Assembly (NCBI GenBank): GCA_001512485.1
Contig: LFRV01000079.1
Coordinates: forward strand, 94,302 to 158,301
Origin: Clostridiales bacterium DTU069
GTDB taxonomy: Bacteria > Bacillota > Clostridia > DSM-8532
Direction: 5' to 3'
Length of the DNA stretch: 64,000 nucleotides
Shown in pieces: positions 45,969-53,193 of the stretch. The translations under genes were made by a program, and so were the position numbers. The notes under the pieces were generated by a model. The model did not search any database, was not told where the DNA came from, and saw only the letters and a program-made list of their open reading frames with translations. Numbering within the stretch: the first letter of the stretch is position 1; each line of letters opens with the position of its first letter.

Positions 45969-46930
45969 TTCTTTTTCCCTTCCTTTTCCTTGTGAAGTTT
46001 GTCTATTTCGATTCCGGTAATTTTTATGAATACTTCTTCAAGGGACGGACGTATTACTTTTGCTTCGTTTATTTTTATCCCGTTGTTATCAAATAATTTC
46101 ATAAAGGGCATAATTTCTATCCGGTTCCTGGAACTGATGCGTATGCTGTGATCAGTAACCGACTTAACAGTTATACCAGGGAAATTGCTTATTACAAGCT
46201 TTTCAAGGTTTGAACCATTTGAATCGGTATCAAATTCAACAATATTCTCCTGCCGGGCTTCAATTAATAAATCATGCACGTTGCTGAGTTTAATGATTTT
46301 GCCTTCAACTATAAAGCCTATCCTGTGGCAAAGTCTTTCAGCCTCTTCAATGTAATGCGTTGTTAAAAATATCGTTGTTCCGTTGTCATTTAGGTTTTTA
46401 ATCATTTTTCTGATCTGCCTGGCGCTTTCCACATCTATTCCTGTGGTTGGCTCATCCAGGAACAGTATTTCGGGATTATGAATAATGCCGGCTGCTATTG
46501 TCAATTTTCTCTTCATACCTTTTGAATACGCTTTAAACGTACGCTTTCCCGCATTATCCAAAGAAAACTGCTTTAGAAGTTCTTTTGCTCTTTTTTCGCG
46601 GATCCCTTTTTTAATGCCATAAAGCGACGCACAAAAGACCAGGTTATCAAAACCGCTCATATCATCATACAGATTGCTTTCATCAGGCACTATGCCGATT
46701 ATCCGCTGGACTTTCTTAATATGCTTAATTCCATCGTATCCCGCAATTGTTATTTCTCCCGACGTCGGCGCCGCCAAACCTGTTAGCATGTTTATCGTCG
46801 TTGTTTTTCCTGCGCCGTTAGGACCTAAAAATCCGAATACTTCCCCTTTTTTAACATTAAAGTTGATGCCTTTTACGGCTTTAAATTCACCGAAACTTTT
46901 AACTAGATTTTTTACTTCAATTATGTTCAA
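45965..46930 (-). CDS. ABC transporter ATP-binding protein
   Basis: 321 residues. Walker A GPNGAGKTT, signature KAYSKGMKRKLTIA (degenerate form of LSGGQ, common in this class), Walker B ILFLDEPTTGID, and H-loop LTTHYIEEAERL. The C-terminal extension of about 90 residues is typical of DrrA/NatA-type exporters. The start is TTG at 46930 with GTGAGG upstream, one base after the arsR stop. Confidence 0.93.
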   Translation of the reverse strand: MNIIEVKNLVKSFGEFKAVKGINFNVKKGEVFGFLGPNGAGKTTTINMLTGLAAPTSGEITIAGYDGIKHIKKVQRIIGIVPDESNLYDDMSGFDNLVFCASLYGIKKGIREKRAKELLKQFSLDNAGKRTFKAYSKGMKRKLTIAAGIIHNPEILFLDEPTTGIDVESARQIRKMIKNLNDNGTTIFLTTHYIEEAERLCHRIGFIVEGKIIKLSNVHDLLIEARQENIVEFDTDSNGSNLEKLVISNFPGITVKSVTDHSIRISSRNRIEIMPFMKLFDNNGIKINEAKVIRPSLEEVFIKITGIEIDKLHKEKEGKKK

Positions 46931-46931
46931 G

Positions 46932-47225
46932 CTAAAACCTCACTTCCCTTTTCTCCAACTCGCATAGTTCTGCCAATTTTTTCGCCGCGTTTCGAAGATA
47001 ATCGCGGTCAATATAATAGTGTGTAAAATAACCTCTTTTTTCACCTTTAACTATCCCTGCGTTTCTTAGGACTTTTAAATGCTGTGAAACTGCGGATTCG
47101 GACATACCAAGCTGTTTTGCCAGTGCGCCTACGCAAAAATCATACTGTAAAAGGAGTTTAACCAGGCAGTATCTTGTTTCATCGCCCAATGCTTTCAAAA
47201 TATCAAACAGCTCGGACAAGAGCAT
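46932..47225 (-). CDS. ArsR family transcriptional regulator
   Basis: 97 residues. Winged helix with LGDETRYCLVKLLLQYDFCVGALAKQLGMSESAVSQHLKVLRNAGIV. The metal motif ELCVCD of classical ArsR is replaced by DFCVGAL, keeping one Cys, so metal sensing is not assured. AAGGAGTG precedes the ATG at 47225; the longer frame to 47285 runs into the promoter. First gene of arsR-ATPase-permease; probably autoregulatory. Confidence 0.9.
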   Translation of the reverse strand: MLLSELFDILKALGDETRYCLVKLLLQYDFCVGALAKQLGMSESAVSQHLKVLRNAGIVKGEKRGYFTHYYIDRDYLRNAAKKLAELCELEKREVRF

Positions 47226-47236
47226 CACTCCTTTAA

Positions 47237-47285
47237 TTAAGTATATACTGAACCAAATTATAATATACTTAAATAAACGCGTCAA
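47237..47285 (-). promoter_or_regulatory. promoter and operator of the arsR-ABC operon
   Basis: Minus strand: -35 TTGACG (47285-47280), 17-base spacer, -10 TATAAT (47262-47257). A perfect 9-bp dyad, TTAAGTATA (47237-47245) and TATACTTAA (47264-47272), brackets the -10 box; a natural ArsR-type operator. Confidence 0.75.
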
Positions 47286-47410
47286 ATGCTGTAATAATAA
47301 ACATAAGCTTTGGTTTGTGCAATAATAGCCGGCATGATAAGATAGAGTCGGTAATCTTTTTACAGTTTGACAATGCTTCCTTTAAAATTTTCCACGGGGA
47401 GAACTGCTGT

Positions 47411-48091
47411 ATGGAATATAGAAATATAAAACCGGCTATATTTTTATCCCGGATGAACCGTTTTGTTGCCAATATAGAGATTAACGGCAGAACTGAAATT
47501 TGCCATGTTAAGAATACGGGAAGATTAAAAGAATTGTTAGTGCCTGGCGCGAGAGTGTTTGTGCAGGAGTCTGCTAACAGCAGCCGCAGGACCAAATATG
47601 ACCTTATATCGGTATATAAGGGCAAAAGGCTTGTGAATATAGACAGCCAGGTGCCGAATAAAGTGTTTCATGAATGGATATCGGATAACGACATTTTTGG
47701 AGATATCGTTTTAATTAAGCCCGAATATACGTACAAAGACTCACGTTTCGATTTTTATATGGAAACAGCCGACAGGAAAATATACATAGAAGTTAAGGGA
47801 GTGACACTTGAGGAAAACGGTGCCGCACTGTTCCCCGATGCTCCAACCGAACGCGGAATAAAGCATATAAAAGGGCTTTGCCGGAGTGTAAAAGAAGGCT
47901 ATGAAGCATACATAATATTTATCATACAAATGAAGGATGTCCTTTATTTCACGCCCAATGCCAAAACTCATAAAGCTTTCGCTGATGCGCTTGTAAACGC
48001 GAAAAATCAGGGGGTAGAAATTCTGGCCCTTGATTGTTTGGTTACAGAAAACTCGATACGGGCAAATAATTTCGTCGATGTCAGGTTATAA
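47411..48091 (+). CDS. sfsA: SfsA family protein (DNA/RNA nuclease SfsA)
   Basis: 226 residues. N-terminal OB fold (FVANIEINGRTEICHVKNTGRLKELL) and C-terminal nuclease-like domain (RFDFYMETADRKIYIEVKGVTLEENG ... FPDAPTERGIKHI). Named for sugar fermentation stimulation in E. coli; nuclease activity has been proposed. GGGGAG precedes the ATG at 47411. Its end overlaps the convergent gene by six bases. Confidence 0.93.
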   Translation: MEYRNIKPAIFLSRMNRFVANIEINGRTEICHVKNTGRLKELLVPGARVFVQESANSSRRTKYDLISVYKGKRLVNIDSQVPNKVFHEWISDNDIFGDIVLIKPEYTYKDSRFDFYMETADRKIYIEVKGVTLEENGAALFPDAPTERGIKHIKGLCRSVKEGYEAYIIFIIQMKDVLYFTPNAKTHKAFADALVNAKNQGVEILALDCLVTENSIRANNFVDVRL

Positions 48092-50764
48092 AGTATCATC
48101 CTCTTTTTTACCCAGGTTTTCGATTGCCTGTTTATCCGCTGAAGACAATTTGTCTATCAAATAGTTGGAGTCCTTGCGTTGCATATTTTCATACTCCTGT
48201 TTTAACGCGAGGTATGCCTGTTCGATTTCCGCTTTTAGTTCCCTGGCGGATAATAGTGAGCAGCCTGCTCCCCTGATGATAATCTGCTGCAGCGCGTCCG
48301 ATGTGGCAACGGTTATGTCATATTTTTCGTGGTTGTCATGGGCGAATTTCTCAATAAAATGGTCTGCGGTCTGCGCTTCCTTCGTATATACGACGCGGAT
48401 ATTATGATAGTCGAATATCTCTTCGGCGTGCCGCTGAACACGGTATGCGTCAAACACAACCATTAATCTGCATTTCCGGATCCCCTGGTAGTTGCTCAGG
48501 ATATCAAGTAATTTAGTCCTGGCGCTTTCCATATTTTCATCCGCGAGCTCTTTCAGTTCGGGCCACGCGTGGATGACATTGTATCCGTCGACAAGAAGAT
48601 ACTCTTCCTTGATTTCCTTCGGCCTGCCGATATAAGGAACGGGATTATTATTATTCTGATATGCTCTGCGTTTTTTCCATACAGACTTCTTTCCGGTATT
48701 TGCAAAAAACGTCTGCTGAAAAATCTTCTCTATCTCCTCGAGGCTTATTGCTCTTTCTGTTGTGACTGAAGCCCGGTTTCGCACCGCATCTTCCGGTTGG
48801 TTCCCATTTGTCTGAAGACAGCTTGGAACATGCATATGATTTTTTACTTCATGCCAGTTAACAAAAAAGCCTGCTCCGCGAGCGAAAAATATCGAACCTG
48901 TCGGATTTTCAGGGTCTCTTTCCGGGTCATACGCGATTTTTTTAATTACCTCTTCCGTATTATGGCATGGTTCATATCCTTTAACAGTGTAAAATAAACG
49001 GCCGAGCCCTTTCGTATATGCGACAACTTCTTTCTGGTAGTTCCGCATTGCTGCGACTGGGGCGCTGCCTGTAAGTACCGCCGTTTCATTGTTTGTTTGC
49101 GATACTTCGCATGTACCGTGCATTTTCTCGATATCGCTTATCGCCCTGCCAATAGCATTTTTTGGAATCTCGAGTTGGAAGGCATAATATGGCTCGAGCA
49201 GGATCGATTCCGCTTCCATTAGTCCGTGGCGCACGGCACGGTATGCCGCCTCCCTGAAATCGCCGCTTTTAGTATGCTTTTTATGCGCCTTGCCGCCGAT
49301 CAAAGTGATTTTCATGTCTGTAATTGCCGACCCTGTTAAAACCCCTTTATGCTCTTTTTCCTGCAAATCTGCGAGAACGAGTCTCTGCCACCGTTTATCG
49401 AGCATGTCTTCATCGCAATCCGTTCCATACTGCAAACCGCTTCCGCGCTCCGCGGGCTCCAAAAGAACGTGGACTTCAGCGTAGTGCCCCAAAGGTTCGA
49501 AGTGGCCAACCCCTTCAACCGCATCCGCGATCGTTTCTTTATAAAGAATTCTTCCTTCACCGAACGTTACTTCGAAACCAAAACGGTCTTTTATAAGGCT
49601 CTGGATTATTTCAATCTGCACTTCGCCCATGACCTGGGCATGGATTTCCTGGAGCTGTTCGTTCCAGTCAATATGAAGCGCGGGCTCTTCTTCTTCAAGT
49701 TCGCGCAGCATCGGGATAAGCGCTCTCGGATCGCAGCCTTCCGGAAGGAGGATGCGGTAATACAGGACAGGTTCCAATACCGGTTTATACGAATCCTTTT
49801 CAATCCCGAGACCTTCTCCCGGCCTGGTTTTCGTAAGACCTGTAACTGCGCATACCGAGCCGGCACCGGCTTCACTTATGGCAGTAAATTTCTGCCCGGA
49901 ATATACGCGGATTTGATTGACTTTCTCCTTCCATACGCCGTTTGTCAGGACGTTCTTCACCTTCAGTTTCCCGCCCGTAATTTTCATGTGGGTCAGGCGG
50001 TTTCCATCCTCATCCCTCGTTATTTTGAAGATTTTGGCCCCGAATTCCGCCGGGTAGGAAGGAGGGATGGCATATTTTTCAATACCGTGCATGAATTGTT
50101 CAATTCCAGCCAATTTTAACGCTGAACCGAAAAAACACGGGAATACCCTGCGATTTCTGATCGCATTTCTGATAAGACCGGTTTTTATATCTCCCGTATT
50201 CAGCAAGGATTCCATCATCGTTTCGTCGCACATCGCCAGTTGTTCATTAAAGTTCTCATTTGATACTTCTGAAAAATCGATACAGCCTTCGCCGAACTGA
50301 GTTTTCAGTTCATTCATTATTTTTTCCCTGTCTGCCTTATCCTGGTCCATTTTATTTATAAAAACAAAAATAGGGATCCGGTATATCGAAAGCAGGTGCC
50401 ACAGGGTTTTCGTATGACCCTGTATGCCGTCCGCTCCGCTTACCAGTAAAATGGCGTAGTCCAACACGTTGAGCGTTCTTTCCATTTCAGTCGAAAAGTC
50501 AACATGGCCGGGAGTATCCAGCAGTGTGATTTGCATATCGCCGAAGGTAAAGACGGCCTGCTTCGAAAAAATCGTTATGCCCCTTGCTCTTTCAAGTTCA
50601 AAGTTGTCAAGGTAGGCGTTCTTTTTGTCCACCCTGCCCGGTTTTTTAATCTTTCCGCTTAAATAAAGCAGTGCTTCCGATAATGTAGTCTTTCCCGCGT
50701 CAACATGCGCCAATATTCCGATAACCAGCTTTTTCATTACCTGTTTGTTTCTTTTACTGTCCAT
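48086..50764 (-). CDS. Tet(M)-like translation GTPase fused to a Rae1/YacP-type NYN nuclease
   Basis: 892 residues in two parts. Residues 1 to about 650 are an EF-G-like protein of the ribosomal-protection class: AHVDAGKTT (19-27), [22 protein letters not shown], then domains II-V with GEVQIEI and LLEPYYAFQLEIPKNAIGRA. The region where Tet(M) carries its drug-displacing tip loop reads KHTKSGDFREAAY, unlike the Tet(M) Ser-Pro-Val loop I recall. A linker of about 70 follows. Residues about 720-870 match YacP/Rae1: LLVDGYNVIHAWPELK, VVFDAYRV, TADHFIEKF, ATSDALQQ, with acidic Asp726, Asp772, Asp801 and Asp823 retained. Rae1 in B. subtilis cuts mRNA in the ribosomal A site. ATG at 50764 or 50737. 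Confidence 0.85.
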   Translation of the reverse strand: MDSKRNKQVMKKLVIGILAHVDAGKTTLSEALLYLSGKIKKPGRVDKKNAYLDNFELERARGITIFSKQAVFTFGDMQITLLDTPGHVDFSTEMERTLNVLDYAILLVSGADGIQGHTKTLWHLLSIYRIPIFVFINKMDQDKADREKIMNELKTQFGEGCIDFSEVSNENFNEQLAMCDETMMESLLNTGDIKTGLIRNAIRNRRVFPCFFGSALKLAGIEQFMHGIEKYAIPPSYPAEFGAKIFKITRDEDGNRLTHMKITGGKLKVKNVLTNGVWKEKVNQIRVYSGQKFTAISEAGAGSVCAVTGLTKTRPGEGLGIEKDSYKPVLEPVLYYRILLPEGCDPRALIPMLRELEEEEPALHIDWNEQLQEIHAQVMGEVQIEIIQSLIKDRFGFEVTFGEGRILYKETIADAVEGVGHFEPLGHYAEVHVLLEPAERGSGLQYGTDCDEDMLDKRWQRLVLADLQEKEHKGVLTGSAITDMKITLIGGKAHKKHTKSGDFREAAYRAVRHGLMEAESILLEPYYAFQLEIPKNAIGRAISDIEKMHGTCEVSQTNNETAVLTGSAPVAAMRNYQKEVVAYTKGLGRLFYTVKGYEPCHNTEEVIKKIAYDPERDPENPTGSIFFARGAGFFVNWHEVKNHMHVPSCLQTNGNQPEDAVRNRASVTTERAISLEEIEKIFQQTFFANTGKKSVWKKRRAYQNNNNPVPYIGRPKEIKEEYLLVDGYNVIHAWPELKELADENMESARTKLLDILSNYQGIRKCRLMVVFDAYRVQRHAEEIFDYHNIRVVYTKEAQTADHFIEKFAHDNHEKYDITVATSDALQQIIIRGAGCSLLSARELKAEIEQAYLALKQEYENMQRKDSNYLIDKLSSADKQAIENLGKKEDDTL

Positions 50765-50770
50765 ACGTAT

Positions 50771-50799
50771 ATAATACCAGTTAGACAGAAATCTAACAA
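50771..50799 (-). promoter_or_regulatory. promoter and dyad of the GTPase-nuclease gene
   Basis: Minus strand: -35 TTGTTA (50799-50794), 17 bases, -10 TATTAT (50776-50771). The spacer holds a perfect dyad GTTAGA (50780-50785) with TCTAAC (50792-50797). Transcription would begin at about the first ATG (50764), so the message may be leaderless or use the second ATG at 50737. Confidence 0.55.
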
Positions 50800-50898
50800 T
50801 TGAACCTTTTGTGTTTTTTATTCGTCAAAATTATATAAAAAATATCGCAAAACGTTTACGCGTGTTCAATCGTATTACTGGTGAAGGGGGAAAGAAAA

Positions 50899-51390
50899 TT
50901 GCGGAGTTCTTTGTTTCGTACGGATGAAGAGCTGATAAGGATATATAACCGTCATGTGGATACTGTCTACAGGGTTTGTTTCATGTTTATGAAAAACAGG
51001 TCAAATACTGAGGACATGGTTCAAAATACGTTTATCCGGCTTATGAACGATAAAACTGTTTTTCAGAGTGAAAAGCATGAGAAAGCATGGCTTATCAGGA
51101 CGGCTGTAAATTTATGCAAAGATTATTTTAAGCATTGGTGGTCAAAAACGGTAAGCATCAGTGAAGCGGCTGAAATACCGGCGGAAATCCCCCTTAACAC
51201 GGACAGTGTTCTTGAAAAGGTCATGGCGCTTCCCTCCAGGTACAAAACTGCCGTTTACTTATATTACTATGAAGGCTATTCCACAGTGGAGATAGGAAAA
51301 ATACTGAAAAAAGACCCGTCCACAATCAGGGGATATCTTCATAAAGGCAGAAAACTTTTGAAAATGGAAATGGAAGGTGATGTTGAATGA
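50899..51390 (+). CDS. ECF-type RNA polymerase sigma factor
   Basis: About 163 residues with only sigma regions 2 and 4. Region 2: NRHVDTVYRVCFMFMKNRSNTEDMVQNTFIRL. Region 4: LPSRYKTAVYLYYYEGYSTVEIGKILKKDPSTIRGYLHKGRKLL. Start is uncertain: AAGGGGGAAAG fits a TTG at 50899; a GTG at 50881 has no site. Overlaps the anti-sigma gene by four bases (ATGA), so the pair is translated together. Confidence 0.92.
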   Translation: MRSSLFRTDEELIRIYNRHVDTVYRVCFMFMKNRSNTEDMVQNTFIRLMNDKTVFQSEKHEKAWLIRTAVNLCKDYFKHWWSKTVSISEAAEIPAEIPLNTDSVLEKVMALPSRYKTAVYLYYYEGYSTVEIGKILKKDPSTIRGYLHKGRKLLKMEMEGDVE

Positions 51391-52640
51391 AAAAAGAAGA
51401 TTTGATGGTTTCTTTTGATAATATAAAGCCAACTGAATCCGCAAGAAAAAGGATGCTGGATAATATTTTGAGTTATTCAAACAGAAAGAAGGGAATTTCA
51501 ATGAAACTGATAAATTATAAAAAGGCTGTCCCTGCACTGGCCCTGGTGGTTGTTGCAGTAGCCGGACTGCTGTTGTACAATATGCTGAAAGGAAATTTTA
51601 AACCCGGTTTGCGGCCGGGAAACATAGCGGCCGAAGATGCGGATATCGGCAGGGAAGACTATGCCGCTCCGATATTGAACCAGTTCCGGATTAACGGCAG
51701 GCATTATATAATATTGTCCGATGAGTTAAGATCAGAATACGGATTGCCGGACTCAGTTAATGAAAGCGACATCGGTTCAAAAATCGCGGATATAACGGTA
51801 AGTCCGGATAAAAGCCTTATAGGAAGCGAAGTGTACAGGTATGTTCCGGCAGGCGGAGAAGCGGTTGTTGCGGTTAAGAAGGATAACGAATACCGGCTTT
51901 TCCGGTTCTTTACCTTTGAAAGCTATAATAACAATCAGGATGAAGATGCAATCGAGTACCTGAAGCTTTATGGAATTGATAAGGCGGATGATATAGCGAA
52001 AATCCTGTTTATAAGACATTCTGAACAGAGCAAGCTGCAGGGCGTAACGGATGTCGCGGGTGAAATAACAGACAGGGACGAGATTGCGGTGTTTTTTGGT
52101 TATTATTCCGCATTGAAGAATACGAGCGACAAATATTTCGAAAGACTGTTCAATTTTAACGGCGCTGGTTCCGGCAATAAAGGCGTTGAAATCGATACTG
52201 CGGCGCCGGATAAGCAGGGCCCGCGTGATGGCGGGGAAGGCAGTATGACAGCTCCCGATTATACCGGTCATGCGGAAGACCTTCCGCTGGACATAACGCC
52301 GGACAAGGCAGATATTGCGGAAGATATGCCGCTTGTAGTACCGGACAGTATTGTAAGTGATGCAATCTCAAACAGCGGCGATACCCCGGTATCAAGCAGT
52401 ACTTCAGCGGCATCCGGGCCATCCGGCGGTATGATGGATATGGGCGATGCCGGAGCGGGTACGGTGGAAGGCGTCCCGGGCTCTGTCGGCGATGCGCTCG
52501 CGGACCCTGTAACTATCAGGATATATAACAACAGCGGAATATATTACGATACTGTATATTATATAAATATAGGATTTATTTCGAGATACGAAATAAGCAA
52601 AGAATTCGCCGATTTCATCAGCGGATATTTAGACAAGTAA
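51387..52640 (+). CDS. membrane anti-sigma-type protein
   Basis: 417 residues. Cytosolic N-terminus of about 45, one membrane helix (AVPALALVVVAVAGLLLYNML), then a large outer domain (about 90-260) and a low-complexity Asp/Pro/Ser/Gly stretch (about 265-365) before a short folded end. No zinc HxxxCxxC motif of ZAS anti-sigmas is visible. Position and overlap with the ECF gene make it the likely regulator; the outer domain would be the sensor. Confidence 0.75.
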   Translation: MKKEDLMVSFDNIKPTESARKRMLDNILSYSNRKKGISMKLINYKKAVPALALVVVAVAGLLLYNMLKGNFKPGLRPGNIAAEDADIGREDYAAPILNQFRINGRHYIILSDELRSEYGLPDSVNESDIGSKIADITVSPDKSLIGSEVYRYVPAGGEAVVAVKKDNEYRLFRFFTFESYNNNQDEDAIEYLKLYGIDKADDIAKILFIRHSEQSKLQGVTDVAGEITDRDEIAVFFGYYSALKNTSDKYFERLFNFNGAGSGNKGVEIDTAAPDKQGPRDGGEGSMTAPDYTGHAEDLPLDITPDKADIAEDMPLVVPDSIVSDAISNSGDTPVSSSTSAASGPSGGMMDMGDAGAGTVEGVPGSVGDALADPVTIRIYNNSGIYYDTVYYINIGFISRYEISKEFADFISGYLDK

Positions 52641-52670
52641 CTTTAAATGCTCATTAACACGCTCCGCATT

Positions 52671-52788
52671 TACCTGTAAGCAGCGGGGCTCTGGAGCATG
52701 CCGTCCGTCGTCACCGAAAAAACCCGAGCCAGAGCCGCGTACCCACCGGAACGCGGCAGCAATGCCTCGACCCGTTAACCACCCGCTG
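52671..52788 (+). repeat. G+C-rich repeat, longest copy
   Basis: Runs from TACCTGTAAGCAGCGGGG to CCACCCGCTG. Can fold with an outer stem CAGCGGG/CCCGCTG and an inner stem GCCGCGT (10-base loop) ACGCGGC. The short 68-bp variants near 9.3 and 9.6 kb keep both ends and lack the middle. Confidence 0.75.
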
Positions 52789-52827
52789 TGTTTGCGGTTT
52801 TAGTACGTCGTATGTTACTCATATAAA

Positions 52828-53031
52828 GAACTATTGTGCCATAACGGAAACTATAGCGGAATGAAGCTTAGAGATATACAGTCAGAGCGAGGATAAGCAA
52901 GTCGACTGTCTGAGCAAAAATGCTGCATGCATAAATCTTTTGATGCATTTTTGCGAGTTTCGACTTGCCCGAGCTGAACTGTATAGCTCTTGCAAATGAA
53001 GCTCCTTGTTGACGTTATTGTACAATAGTTC
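52828..53031 (-). repeat. long-hairpin repeat element, copy 2 (MITE-like)
   Basis: 204 bp, inverted relative to copy 1. The first 87 bases of copy 1 and the last 87 of this one (reverse strand) are identical, ending at GCAAAAATGC; the other arms differ at only a few positions, while the central loop of about 28 bases differs strongly. Ends GAACTATTGTGCCATAACG and CGTTATTGTACAATAGTTC. Confidence 0.8.
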
Positions 53032-53193
53032 AAAACGCAGATTTCGAACACTATTCCCGCGGGTCCTGGTTCAAGGGTTTCGCTTTAATACACAAATCTT
53101 TGAACGTATTCAAATGGGAAACAAAAAATGATACAATAGTTCCATAAAATAACCTGCCGTTAGAATAAAACGCGTCGAAGGGGTTTGGATCTG

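Larger units (their letters stand above)
52641..53193. repeat. 550-bp repeat block before the transglycosylase gene
   Basis: No gene. Holds the longest G+C-rich repeat (52671-52788), the second 205-bp-class hairpin element (52828-53031) and a shared segment ACACTATTCCCGCGGGTCC (53049-53067), whose inverse is at 9.75 kb. A possible promoter TTCAAA with TACAAT 17 bases on lies near 53112-53140. Confidence 0.75.

Noticed and set aside
49349..50119. 256-codon frame opposite the GTPase-nuclease gene
   Set aside because: Antisense shadow of a gene with clear motifs on the minus strand; no ribosome site and no recognisable protein.
48086..50764. Annotation as a tetracycline resistance gene
   Set aside because: The GTPase half is of the ribosomal-protection class, but it carries a nuclease domain, the Tet(M) tip loop is not evident, and it sits in a chromosomal setting without mobile-element or leader-peptide signs. 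Resistance is not supported by sequence alone.
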